From the NCBI GenBank assembly GCA_964019165.1, contig OZ025281.1, forward strand, positions 10,796,388 to 10,860,387: DNA of 64,000 nt, given 5' to 3'. The notes beneath the pieces are model-generated. The model was given only the letters and a program-made list of their open reading frames with translations, searched no databases and was not told the origin of the DNA. The translations under genes were made by a program, and so were the position numbers. The DNA is from Mastigias papua (lineage: Eukaryota; Cnidaria; Scyphozoa; Rhizostomeae; Mastigiidae). Shown piece after piece: positions 37,191 to 49,135 of this stretch (position 1 is its first letter; each line of letters opens with the position of its first letter).

Positions 37191-39757
37191 TAGTAAGGAC
37201 ATCAGAGCAATAGTGCGCAAGGGGGGGGGGCAACTCAAACGAAAGAGCAATGAAGACTACGGGTGAGCGAAGCTAACCAAAGATTTTAAGCTCTTGATTT
37301 AATTTTCGGAGACTTTCCCGATCATCAATCAGCATGATGCAAATATTGACCATTTTTGACAGAAGAGTACTTCTGGTTCCCTTACCCACAGACAAAGGTA
37401 GAAGAGGCGCATGCCTCTCAGTGCCTGCAGCCTCTCTTTTGTCACCAAAAAAGTCTCAGTCTGACTTTTATTATCGTTAGTGGCATATCCAAATTTACAC
37501 ATTGCCATTGATTGGTTTGTAATGCAAACTATTGGCCAATCATTATTGACTTCTTGGGGAGCACCCATACAGTACGTGCGCCCAGAATGTCAACGTTTTT
37601 GACCAACCCACCAACCTTTTACATATATATAAGCTTTTGCCTTAGCCCACCAACGAGTTGCGAATTTGTTCTTTAATATATCTTGAAAATTGTTGCCAAA
37701 ATTTACTAACAGCTTTGGACGAAATTAGTAGGGAATTTATTAAGTTCTCATTTTGCTTGAAGTGTTTGCTACAATAGTTTCATTTTTGTGCCATTTTGTC
37801 ACCATCTCTATGGGCTTCCATGATGGTTAGGCCTATTGGTAGAACGTGCCATCGCATGCACACATTTGACCTTTACCAGCCCACATACCCTGTACGCGTG
37901 AGTTCGCTTGTGACTTTACCAATCCACCGACCATTAAAGAGAACTTGCTTTCTTGATTAACCCTTTAGATACGAATGAGTAAAATTTATAGATTGAGGGA
38001 TCCGTAAGGGTGAAATAAGTTTTAGAAATTGTAAAATATGCTGATCGGCATTGACTTTTTCTAGTAGATATCGCTGGTGTCCTTATTAAGTCTTTGCATA
38101 ATCACAACACAAAGTGTGTTTTTGCCTGTTCTGTGTCGCATTGTTGCATGGAAGTTAGAATGGGTCGTAGCGATAGAAATGATCTATATCCATAAACAGT
38201 TGACATTCGCTAACGCGATTGACCGAACGGAAGTTCAATTCCCACTGCTCATGTTTCCTATAGAAAAACTACCCGATAACTCAAACGTTTGATAACACGG
38301 ACAAATTTCGATTTCCCATGAGAGTTCAAATTATCGAATGAAAACTGTAGATTCATGTCTATCGCTCAACATTTATCTCGCTAACCCATATTCAAATGTG
38401 CGTTTTAATTTTGTACATATTTAAAATATTTCATATTTGAAATACGGTATTAAATATTAAATTTCAAAGTTATGAATTGCCACGGTATAGATATTGGATA
38501 TTGGATTTAAAGGTAATACCATTTCTATCTACAATTTTACGATCACTTCAAATTTCTTTTGACTGCAGAAACAATCTGTTATTTAGAGTTTCAGTAAAAC
38601 TGTAAGTTAAGAAAATTAAATACGACCAATATTCTCATATTGCAGAAATTAACATCAGTTAATATTATCTGAAAAATTTACTGTTCTCAAATCGGACTGG
38701 AAGTTTGTGGAATGATTTGGTAATGACTGGATTTGTTTTGCTCCAGTGCCTGTTAGTGGTTTGGTTTGAAATTGTTTTTGCACATATTCAAACGCTTGTG
38801 ATTGTAAATTTGTGCGCACTGGTACCATGATTATGCAGCCTTTCCTTTCGAAATTTGCCGGTGGAATTATTCTCTCCTGATGCTATTTTCTTAGACCTAT
38901 TTGATGTCACGGAAATCTATGGGCCATGAGAATTTGGTACGATGGCGAATATCCAAGTAAGATCATCATTAAAGCTCTTAATTTTCATCGACTTTTCGAG
39001 TTTTTAGTTTAGTTTTGCCGTTGTAGGTAGTGAATTTCTCCACATCTGGTTTTTGCAGATTATGTTGCGCTTTGTCAGTTGTATTCGATCAATGCTTTCG
39101 ATATTGCAACGATTCAATGCAAAGTATTGCCTTTACTATCCTGCGAATTGCCATCACATACTAGGATTTTGTACCCGCAGTATTTGGCAAAAAGTTTAGT
39201 CATATTAGTATTGCGAACAGTTAACCTTCTTTGCACTCTACAGCTGATTGTAATTATGTATTTTAGGCCCTTTGCTCTCGTTTTTGCCTTTTTCGCCATG
39301 TTCGTCTATGGTCATAACAGTATTTTCCAGTATTGTTGGAAATTGTCAGTTCTTTAGTATCCCTTGCACCTATAATTTATTTCCCCAGTTAAACGCCCGG
39401 CCGTACTGAAATTTTATTGAAATTTTGTGGCGTTAATTAGAGGAAAATGGCTAATCGAGGGCGGGTGTCTTTAAGTGCAGTCAATGCTTTATAACTAATA
39501 GAATGTTAGCGGAACAAATTCAGGCCTTTATCAATGTTACAGTGGTGCCTAAGTGCTTATGGCCATATCGATGAGGAATGAAGTAGCAGACGTATATCAG
39601 ACAGCAAGAGATGTTTGAGATGAGATGATGGCGTGTATATCAAAGTTCTTTCATAGAATTATATGGTGGCGTTTGTGTTCGCAGCTAGGCATTTATTAGA
39701 GGAAATATGGTGAATGGGACTGTTCTATCTACACGCTTTGTTATTAAAAAGCAATTT

Positions 39758-40106
39758 TATAAGGAACCTACATGTAGAATGCCAAAATATTTAAAGAACT
39801 TATATTATTAAAGGAAAATTCCCTAAGGAACTTTTCAATTTGGACAATTTTTGAAACACCAAACAATTAAGAAGTAGGAAGCCGGTTCCATTCATTTGTA
39901 GCCAAAACAAGCATAGATTGTTTGCTATGCTAGTGTTAAGTTCTTCAGTTTTCATTCATCTTACGTTACAGCCATAATTAAAGGCAAAATTAAAGATTTC
40001 AATGTTTTCCTATGTCTTTACCATTTTTGTGAACTAGTTATGCGCTGAAAATTAGGGAACTGTTAAGGAACTTTTAGCATTACAATTTGATAATCTGAGG
40101 TTCGTG
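39758..40106. mobile_element. Family B inverted-repeat MITE
   Basis: Starts TATAAGGAACCTACATGTAGA and shares long segments with 44926-45319, including GTTCCATTCATTTGTAGCCA, CATAGATTGTTTGCTATGCT and GAACTGTTAAGGAACTTTTA. The right terminal repeat is eroded. Confidence 0.8.
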
Positions 40107-40485
40107 GAATCATATCCAGAATTGAATCGGTGGGTATTCGCTCACCAATTCATGATTACTCACGCATTGGATACCTGAAAGACGATCACACGTCGGTTAT
40201 ATAGTAAGCCTTTGGTTATCATCGCCTCACCGAAGTATAATTTGCTGTTTGAGGTAGTCAGTAATATATTTCCTCGCAGGCGAAAAATTCATTTTTGGTG
40301 TTGATTGATCCGTTGTTAAATAAGTGTTCGAGCATTCATTCGAGCGTAAAATTAACGTATACAGCCATTTACTACCCCTTTATCCGTATTTCATGAGGAT
40401 TTCAAGAAGGGCAACTTTTAAGCTTTTTCCTGATTTGTAACTTCTTCATTTCATAGAGAAAGTCTGCTTTGATGCTGTATAGTAG

Positions 40486-41200
40486 CATATCATTATCATA
40501 TCAGATCACAGCACATCATATTATATATGATATTGCATCATACCCGTGTCATATCATATATAATATCATATCGTATATCATGTATCATATATCATATATC
40601 ATATATCATATATCATATCGTATATCATATCATATCATATATCATATCATATATCATATCATATCATATCATATCATATCATATCATATCGTATATCATA
40701 TCATATCGTATATCATATCATATCATATCATATCATATCGTATCGTATATCATATCATATCATATCATATTATATCATATCATATCATATCATATCATAT
40801 CATATCATATCATATCATATCATATCATATCATATCATATCATATCATATCATATCATATCATATCATATCATATCATATCATATCATATCATATCATAT
40901 CAATTATATCATATATCATATATCATATATCATATATCATATATCAAATATCATATCATATCATATCATATCATATATCATATCATATATCATATCATAT
41001 ATCATATCATATATCATATCATATATCATATCATATATCATATCATATCGTATATCATATCATATCATATCATATATCATATCATATCATATCATATCAT
41101 ATCATATCATATCAATCATATCATATATCATATATCATATATCATATATCATATATCATATCATATCATGTTGTATCATGTCATACATCGAATATCATGT
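40486..41200. repeat. CATAT satellite (~0.7 kb)
   Basis: A tandem array of the pentamer CATAT mixed with 7-base CATATAT units and occasional CGTAT variants. The cleanest run lies around 40765-40900. It is self-complementary at the unit level and extremely AT-rich. Long open frames of Ile-Ser-Tyr-His repeats on the + strand are by-products. Confidence 0.95.
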
Positions 41201-41488
41201 AATCTTTATTAGACTCGATTTATTAGCCTTAGGATCTACTAAAAATACTAAACATCTTATAAATAACAATACGTTATTTAGAAATCTAATTGGATGTTGG
41301 TCCGAGGGGTCGTGCCGTAATTTCCTCTAAGTTTGATAGATGCTTCTAGCCCCCCCCCCCATAACTGCGCAGCATCTCATAAAAAGCCTCCCGCAAGCGC
41401 CACTGAGTCTGAAACGGACCAAATGAAGACCAAGAAAGCACCAACCCCTGAAAATCGTCAGATCACAAGGACCAATACGCATCACCCA

Positions 41489-41945
41489 CCTAAGCTAATA
41501 CGGAGGGACTTGCTTGACTATCTTTTTTAAGTACTTAGTATAGGGTACATCTCTATGTTGTAGTGGGATCTTATTCCATGCCGAGGCTTGTGTGAATTGA
41601 GAACTCTTTTTGGTAAATTGTAATTGAGGCTTAGGTTGATGCTGAGTATAGCTATCCCTTGCTGAATAGCTTGAAATCTGGTACATCAATGTACAATTGT
41701 TTTTTGCAAATTATCTGGACATATTCCCTGAAGAATTTTGTGTCATAACTAATTTGCCATTTTTAGCAATACTTTGACAGGCAGTCAGTCACACACCAGT
41801 GCATTTTTTGTAGTTTGCTTTTTCGATCAATTTTTTTGCTCTTGAAGGCAGTTCCTGGAGAATGCCTAGCTTGGTACTTGAGATGCATCCCCATATTTTA
41901 TTACCACATCTTAAATGGCTGTTGATGAATGCTCGACAAATTTCT
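41489..41945 (-). pseudogene. Decayed LINE reverse transcriptase 3' end
   Basis: The upstream minus-strand part reads CRAFINSHLRCGNKIWGCIS, then KLGILQELPSRAKKLIEKA. After stops and a frame change comes QISSYSARDSY, then ASAWNKIPLQHRDV and YLKKIVKQ. This order (Ile-His-x-His-Leu, Gly-x-x-x-Trp-Gly, Arg-Ala-x-x-Leu-Ile, then Ala-x-x-Trp-Asn-x-Ile-Pro) is the C-terminal end of CR1/L2-type non-LTR polyproteins (family knowledge). Several stops make it dead. Confidence 0.75.
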
Positions 41946-43748
41946 GCTACCTTTCACTGGAGGGATAGGGTATCATCCAGCTTCCAAAGAGGAGAGACTA
42001 CTTTTAACCTTGGCTTTATCTTTTTATACTGATCTTTGCGGCTACGGCTTTCTTCTTATGGCTAGCCTCATCTCTTTTTGCGCATTCAGGTTATTTTATT
42101 GCCTCGAATGTCGTTTATGCATAGATTCACCCTTATCTGCGTTTAGACTTGGCTTTTTGTACAGCGTCTATTCCGCTACAAGAAAGAAACAAAGTATTGT
42201 TCTTTATTTGTATGGCATTTAAATGCATTTGTATAGATCATGTTCTATATCCTTGTGACGTTAATTTTTCTTTGTCTGATTGGCTGTTTTATGTTACCCA
42301 GGTAACGAGTATTTAATCAGAGGCCATTAGTGCTGGTTTGTCGTGTGGGCAGAATTATTTGTGAACATTATGCAACTGGTCATTCTCCCAATAGTAAGCG
42401 GTTGTCTTTGATATCACCTAAAGATCAACCAACACTGTTGCGGATAGGAAAAGAAACCAAAAGGTTATTCAAAGCAACTTAATATCAAACCCAGATGTTT
42501 CATATCACGTTGGCAGTGCCAACAAAATCTAATCGATGCTTGATGAGTCGAAACAAAAACATCATGCTTCATACTAGTGCCGCTACTTTTTGTTTAATAT
42601 TCAGTTCAGTTATTAACAGCCTGCACCCTAAACTTGTAAATTTTCTATTTCATTTACTTTCCAGTCTCATACACATTTTGTTTATAAGAAGTAAACTTTC
42701 TCCCTTCAGAACATATGTTTCTTAATATTTTGTGATTGTTTCTTAGCATTCTTGAGATTTCCTGTAGTAACCAAGATAACTATGAGACGAGAAATAGAAT
42801 TATAGTGACATAATTTTGAAAGACAGAAGTTGTTTGTATTTTCTTTCCAGTTTACTTGATAGGTTTCTGGCATATTGAAATGTGTCAGAATTTGCCTGAT
42901 GTGAGCCCCCTGTTTCTCGTTATAAGCTTGTTTGTTATAGGAAAAGCGTGCATTTAATTATATTATAAATGGTGTCATTCGTTACTCGTAAAGAAATATG
43001 CCAAACATGTTGCGATCTGTTGGGTATGTAGGGATAGCATTAGTGTTAAGAACCCGCATTCTGATTAATGTAACTGCTTCACTGCATATGAACTTGAGCT
43101 GGTCAATTTCAAAACCATAGGTTATTGCATGCTGGTTTTTGCCGTTATGCATAACCAAACAGCAGTCAGTTGCCCATCTACCTAATCCGTATTCTGTGCC
43201 ATGACGACCGACGTTTTGTTACCTTGGAAGTAAAGTCTCACTATCTGCACTGAGAATCCCCCCCCCCCTCCCACCCGTTTGTTCTCTGATAGTACCAACA
43301 GGGTATTGATCTTTAAAAATTAACAGCACAACATGCTGTATTTCGAGGTAGTGCAAGGTAGATGTCAAGTTCTTTCGTTAGCTTATTTACAAGGCGTAAG
43401 AATTTGGACTTGAAAACTGGGAACGTACTGGGAATTTCTCAGAAAAGCACATTTGCGAGTGAAAAACTGAACCGAGAAATAGTGCAGAGTATGAATATGC
43501 TGTCCAAAGGTGAAGAAGGTCTCGATTTGGGAATTATAAGAAATAAGAGGAGAATGTAGCAGGGATTATTTGAAGTTTGACGTCATTATACTAATCAGTC
43601 TGATCCTAACCGTACAATCTTACTTTCGTATTGAGACCGTCCTAATAATTAACTGATGAATGTTTACTGCGGAGGAATTATTTCCCACTTATTGCTCTAA
43701 ACGGTTTACCTAATGCACGGAATACATTTGTCAACTAAAGTTGGTTGT
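41946..43748. other. Upstream region of the FGF gene
   Basis: Open frames at 41929-42222 and 43362-43559 show no family features. A C-run lies at 43259. The FGF promoter should be here, but I see no convincing core element. An upstream non-coding exon is possible: the sequence before 43768 (TCTTATCTTTCCAG) looks like a splice acceptor. Confidence 0.4.
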
Positions 43749-46004
43749 ATGTTCTTATCTTTCCAGGTGATGACGTTTGCTCTAATTGTGATCACGTGCC
43801 AAGCAGTTCAATCAGAGTTCTGGCATAGAGTTCGTGCTGAACCTAGGACCAAGCAAAAGTTTTCGGATTCAAAACTAACTCCTCTGCGGAGGAAGAGCAT
43901 TGATGAATATACTAACAAAAATAGTGGAGCACCGCTTGATATGAACAACAAGCTCCAGAAGGTAAAAAATCACGAAAAGCGCCCAGATAGCCAACCAAAT
44001 AAGGTAAAGAGCAGAAGGGGAAGACTGGTTACCAGATCCCAGCATCTACTTAAAGTGAAGGATTTTAAAGTGGCGAGTTCAATTGACAGTGCTGAAGAAG
44101 GAAGTAAGCATTTTTCGTATGTGTATGTTTTTGGAAGAATTTATCAAGTTAGTATTTACATCGATTATTTGCTTCGTCAACATCATAGTCTGTATTACCA
44201 TATTATGGTAATTAGGGCTCTGAAGTCAATTTCAAATACCAAATAAGCAGAAATTTCGAGAGAGTATGTGCACGTTTTTTCAGAAGCCCTTGGTTATTGC
44301 TTAGTAGTGAATGTTTCCTGTTGTTTTTGGCCACATTTTAGTTCTGCAAGTTTCTTGAAAATGTTTTAATTTACTGAAAAAAGCAGTAGTGAAATCGAAA
44401 ACAAACCGTAAGAACACTGTCATGTGTAGTGCCCACAAGGATTGTCCTTTAAGCACACAAAACATACTATAGTTGACACTACTCAGTCCCCGATGAAAGA
44501 CTTGTATCCGAAATTGTAAAAGATGCAAATGGTGCAGAAATTTCTGAAGTTTCTGCATTCTTTCCTTGTAGTTCTAAAGGTGTCTTTAATTTTCGGTTGC
44601 CTAGTACCAGGTTTCTTATGAACCGGTATCTTTAAAAAGCTACTGAAACGAGGTGCCTATCCCGTTTGCAGTATATCAGATCAATTTTTGATCCGTTGCA
44701 AAAGTTATTTCGGGAAAGCTTCCCGTTTACACACTCGCAAGTGATCCGGTACAAAATCTGTTGGGCTGACAATGCTATGTTGTACATCTATAGATCAAAA
44801 GCTTTACCTGTACATTGTAAATAAAACTGCTTGCAGCAGTTTGTGTAACAGATCAAAAGGTGATCGGATACATTGTAAACGGGGTCGTTACCCTCAAGTG
44901 TAGAAAAACAGCTACAAGCTGTCTTTATAAGAAACGTACATGTAAAATGCCCAAATATTTAAAGAACTTATACTACTAAAGGAAAATTACATAAAGAACT
45001 TTTCAATTTGAAGATTTTTTATAATAGCAAGCTGTCAAAAATTAGGAAGCCTGTTCCATTGGTTTGTAGCCAAAACCCACATAGATTGTTTGCTATGCTT
45101 GTGTCAAGTATTTCATTGACCTTCTTTGTGCCGTTTAGTCTTACGTTGCAGACAAAATTCAGAATTTCAATGTTCTGCTTTTATCTATATCATTGTTATG
45201 TCATTAAATGTGCAGTGAAAATTAAGGAACTGTTGAGGAACTGTTAGTACTACAACTTGATCTTTTGAGGTCCAAACATAAGGAACTTTGTAACTAGGCC
45301 TTGAGCTAGGTTCCTTATACAAAGTAGCGTGTATGGGAAATCAACAGCAAATGTTTTTGAAGTATATTAGACCTAAGAAAGACTGTATGGCTGGTAAATG
45401 TAGAAATTTTTTCCCTTGTTCATATTTTTGAAAATAAGTACATCTTATTTCTGTCTTTGTGAAGATTCCTCGGCAATTGATTTCAACTCTAGTCCTTTTT
45501 TTGCTCTTGATATTTACAACCGTGATGTGGTTGGATTGATATTTGCATCTATCGTCATTGAATAGGAAAGTTTCTATTTAGCATTTATCACTGTCATTGT
45601 CACTGCCCCCTTGCTTTCTCTTCATGTTCCTCATGGTACTTATGAGCACCCTTCATCATTATAATCCTCATCAGCATCATAAGTGAAGAGAAATTCGTAA
45701 GAAACTAAAATCTATGGTTTTTCTTTGCATTCATTGTTGTTCCTGTTCTTGTTCTCGTTCTCGTTCTTGTTCTTGTTTGTTCTTGTTGTTTGCGCGAATG
45801 AAATCACCATAATCATCACCATCATCATCATCACCTTTATCATCATCATCATCCCCATCATCATCCCCATCATCATCATCATCGTCATCACCATTATCAT
45901 CATCACCATTATCATCATCATTATTATCATCATCATTATCATCATCATCATCATTATTATCATCATCATTATCATCATCATCACCATTATCATCATCATC
46001 ATCA

Positions 46005-46046
<42 letters not shown>

Positions 46047-47170
46047 TCGTCATCATCTTTATTCTTCACATCTGTATCATCAGTGATAAAAGTTAATAAA
46101 TCAACGAGTCGAGCAAGCGACTGCAACTAGTTGTGTGGACCCTTGAAACGCTTCTAGGAAACCACTGTCTTAAGAGCATCATCAACATAATTATCGCCCA
46201 GTGATACGAACTGATAGTTGATTGCATTCTGATTGTTTTTAAGCTGTCATGGAGATATCGTCAGTTGGGAAGAACCTTGTAACAATTAAGGGAGTTAATG
46301 ACAATAGATATATTTGCATGAATCGTGAAAACGGACAGATGTTCGCACGGGTAAGTTGCTATATTATCTTTCAAATTGCAATGGCTCATATCTTAGATGA
46401 TATCCCTTAGCTTTCATCTTGAATCGTAGGGTCAGCTGGCACCACGATTCCTCGTTTTCATATCTTTTAGTGATTTGAAATCGGATCGAATTCACCGTTT
46501 GTATTCATAGCCAGGTTGCTATTGAATCAGAGAATCCATGACTTTATCTTGTACAGTTAAATAGAGCTTTACCGTACAGCAAAGGCCATCATACGATGCT
46601 GCAAAAGGAAATATGGAATAATGAGAAAGTATTATCAGGGGTGTAGCCACATGACTGAATTTAAGATATATCTTGTATCGTCCTAACTTATGTATTAAAA
46701 GGACAAGTAAGGCCCATTGCTATTTCCTAGCATCATTAGGAAGTTGTATAGGGACAATCGCAAAATGTTGGTGGGAGCCAGTGCAATCAAATTTCATATA
46801 TTGGTTGTATTTATTTTTGTTTCAATTTGTCTTACTTTGTGTTTTGTTTTATTCAGTTTAGTATGTTGTAGCTTTAAATGTTTGATATTTGTAGTAATGT
46901 ATTTATTTGATTGTATTGTATGTCGATGAATTTTTAAATATGACACTGAACTCAACTGAACCAACTGTATTTTTATTCTGTTTCATTTTGTAGGTATCGG
47001 CAAATAGAGATTGTATATTTATAGAGTTTCTTGAAGAGAATTTTCACTCAACATTCAGACTGAACGATGAAAATTCTCCTTGGTTTATTGCCATTGACAG
47101 TAAGGGCAATTTCATGCTCAAAGTTACTAGAAAATTGGACTTTTCTACGTACTTTCAACTGATTTCCTGA
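43749..47170 (+). CDS. Fibroblast growth factor, FGF8-like, 3 exons
   Basis: Coding exons 43749-44103, 46244-46350 and 46994-47170 (TGA) join in phases 1 and 0 to give 212 residues. The N terminus MFLSFQVMTFALIVITCQ is a signal peptide, with cleavage likely after AVQS. A basic spacer (KVKSRRGR) leads into the beta-trefoil from about residue 92: SQHLLKV, LVTIKGVNDNRYICMN (Tyr141-Asn145), DCIFIEFLEENFHSTF and SPWFIAID. YICMN followed by D-C-x-F-x-E is the FGF8/17/18 pattern, and both introns sit at the two positions expected in FGFs. Secreted ligands of this family activate FGF receptor tyrosine kinases with heparan sulphate. The usual basic, Gly-rich heparin-binding stretch near the end is weak here. 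Start alternatives are ATG 43713 (longer) and ATG 43770 (if the acceptor at 43768 is used). Confidence 0.9.
44662..44887. mobile_element. Small MITE with CCCGTTT ends
   Basis: The left end CCCGTTTGCAGTATATCAGATCA, then TTTTTGATC, is mirrored at the right by GATCAAAAGGTGATCGGATA, then CATTGTAAACGGGGTCG. It is about 225 bases long with no coding capacity. The ends resemble those of the Harbinger-like elements at 17162 and 22949, so it may belong to the same superfamily. No clear duplication was found. Confidence 0.65.
44926..45319. mobile_element. Family B inverted-repeat MITE, best copy
   Basis: Runs from TATAAGAAACGTACATGTA to TAGGTTCCTTATA, with inverted ends. It is co-linear with 39758-40106 over most of its length and with 19855-20232 at the ends. 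Confidence 0.8.
45807..46062. repeat. ATC/GTC trinucleotide tract in FGF intron 1
   Basis: A long run of atc, with att, acc and cgt variants, passes into a nearly pure GTC run at about 46005-46045. It gives poly-Asp, poly-Met/Thr and poly-Ile/Val open frames of 114-131 codons on the two strands. The neighbouring 45740-45785 stretch is a gttctt/gttctc hexamer run. Confidence 0.95.
46994..47170 (+). CDS. FGF exon 3 (C-terminal half of trefoil)
   Basis: 59 codons including TGA, acceptor ttttgtag. It encodes VSANRDCIFIEFLEEN, FHSTFRLNDE, SPWFIAIDSKGNFML and KVTRKLDFSTYFQLIS. Cys161 matches the cysteine conserved across the FGF family. The protein stops right after the last strand, without the basic tail of vertebrate FGF8. 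Confidence 0.9.
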   Translation, partial: VSANRDCIFIEFLEENFHSTFRLNDENSPWFIAIDSKGNFMLKVTRKLDFSTYFQLIS

Positions 47171-48689
47171 GACTACTCCTGTCCCAATTATTGTATTTGG
47201 ATTGTCAATTGTATAGATGAGGAAGTATCTTTGGTTTGAACCCTAGTAAGAAGTTTTAGATACAATCGTTTCACGGATTAATGATGAAATATACGAAACA
47301 TGTGTTATACGTAGGAGTATTACTACCGTTTCAATATATTTTACAACTTTACTGCCTCGTAATGGCATCCTTACCTTTTTATCCTGATAATAGTTAATAA
47401 TTTATGTAGTGTAATTCATTTCATCTATGGAGAGAGATAATAGTGTTCTGTGAAGTCGTCCAATTTTGCTTCTAAAATAGGGAGCTTTTGTATCTCTTCG
47501 CCGCCTTGATCTGCTTATCCATTCCTTGCCTGTTATTATCAGTATGTTTAACCGTTTAAACCCCTACTCAAAATCTAGACCTTATAGTACCCAATAGTTC
47601 GTGTTATTTATTATGGTTTTACCTGTTTTAGAATAATTGATAATACCAGTAGTCTTGAAATTTTGTTTTTCTAATGAATCCCCCAAGCGCTCTTCTCTTC
47701 TATATACCCTCCATTATTACCATACGCCATGCTTTGTTCGCCTCGTTCCCATTGTTTGTTAGCCTCAGTCCCATTGTTTACATTATCCTTTACACCTTTC
47801 CTACACTGATGCTGTTTTGAACACCAGCAACACTACCGCTCTAGCTAGCGAACTTTGTGGAAGATTTCAACGCTTTTACGTCTTCATTCCGATATTTCTT
47901 GCACTTCAACACGTAAATCGTTATATAACATAAAACATAAACTCATGTTTCTAGATATTTGTTGCCTTTTCTCATTTGTACCTTTCCTCCTTTGCGTACA
48001 GGAAGAATTTCCTAATCTGTTATTGGTCAGTATTCCAAACTCCTGATGGTTTTCCAATTCCCACGTCTATTCCAGCATACAGAAAAGATTGTCCTTACCA
48101 ATTTTTCCCAGCCCCCATGTATGCAAAGCCCACTGTACTTCGAGTCTAGAAACCTTTTTCAAGTTTTATGATGCAATCATATGAAACTGAACTTTTCTTA
48201 AAGTTACTAGATGTCTCTTTGACTTGGCAACATTCGAGAGCTGAACTGAAATATGCAATGTTGTGAGAAAGTTTTCTTAAACCATTAAAGAAACTTTCTT
48301 GGTCTTTTAAATTAGAGTTTGAAATTTGGTGACTTTCTTGGGTCTAAGAAATTCAATATTGAGCTGTTTCAAATGTTTCAACAGTCGACCACTTCTTAAC
48401 TTAAACACCACAATTTTATTATCAAAATAGTGTATCCCTTGCAGTTGAAATGGTTTGTGAATTAGAAATCAATTTCAATATTTTATTAAATATTTTATTA
48501 GACTTGTCTGAACAGCAAATTTTTCGACTTTACTTTGTTTTGCCACATTTGAGTTATTTGTCAATATAATCCTTTACAGTTAAGAAACTTGTTTCACATC
48601 TTGGACTCTAACGGTTAGTTAAAGCTCCTTCTAAACGTGCTGGCTGTGGTGCTGTTTCATAATTGTATTATAACACCTAAGTATATGAG

Positions 48690-48960
48690 AGATATGGACC
48701 TGAAATAAGGCTGTCAGGCAAAAGTTTAGAAACGAAGGCAGGCTGTACTTCAATAGTAAACTTGAAGATGCTATTTCAGCAAGGACATTCCGTATTAAAC
48801 TGGAAACAAAATACAAAGAGCATCCGTCTCTCAAGTGTTTTTCACAAAACATTCTGCGTCTCACCTCGCAGTTGCCTTGTTGTTATTAGGAATTGTAAAT
48901 TTTAGAAAATATTTAAAGCTGAAATTGACAATAGATTATGAAACACCAAAGCTCAAAGCA
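48690..48960. repeat. Interspersed repeat, family C, copy 2
   Basis: Co-linear with 33540-33790 (see that entry), about as diverged as an old repeat. Class unknown. Confidence 0.6.
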
Positions 48961-48989
48961 GAATTTTTGTTTCATGTATAGAAAGAAAT

Positions 48990-49135
48990 ATAGGGGGGGG
49001 AGTAAAATGACCGAAATTATGCAAAAGGAGAGAAGTCACCAATTTTTGAAGGGAGTGAGAAAAATTGTCAAATTTCGAGGGTAGATGGGAAAAATTGCTA
49101 GTTTTTAAGGGAACAGGGAGACTTGAAACTTTGCC
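48990..49135. repeat. Diverged tandem of AATTTTTGAAGGGAG-like units
   Basis: Three or four units of roughly 35 bases recur (agtcaccaatttttgaaggg, aattgtcaaatttcgagggt, aattgctagtttttaaggga), each followed by gagaaaa/gggaaaa. Decayed tandem repeat. Confidence 0.55.

Larger units (their letters stand above)
44104..46243 (+). other. FGF intron 1
   Basis: Holds a small GTTTAC-ended inverted-repeat element (44662-44887), a family B element (44926-45319) and a long trinucleotide tract (45807-46062) that ends about 180 bases before exon 2. No extra exon is needed: exon 1 and exon 2 join to a full first beta-strand region. Confidence 0.7.

Noticed and set aside
40469..41330. Two + strand open frames of 247 and 267 codons
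   Set aside because: They consist of Ile-Ser-Tyr-His repeats read from the CATAT satellite. A pentamer lacking stops in these frames explains them.
45712..46126. Open frames of 114-131 codons on both strands in FGF intron 1
   Set aside because: Poly-Asp, poly-Met and poly-Ile translations of a trinucleotide repeat, inside an intron.
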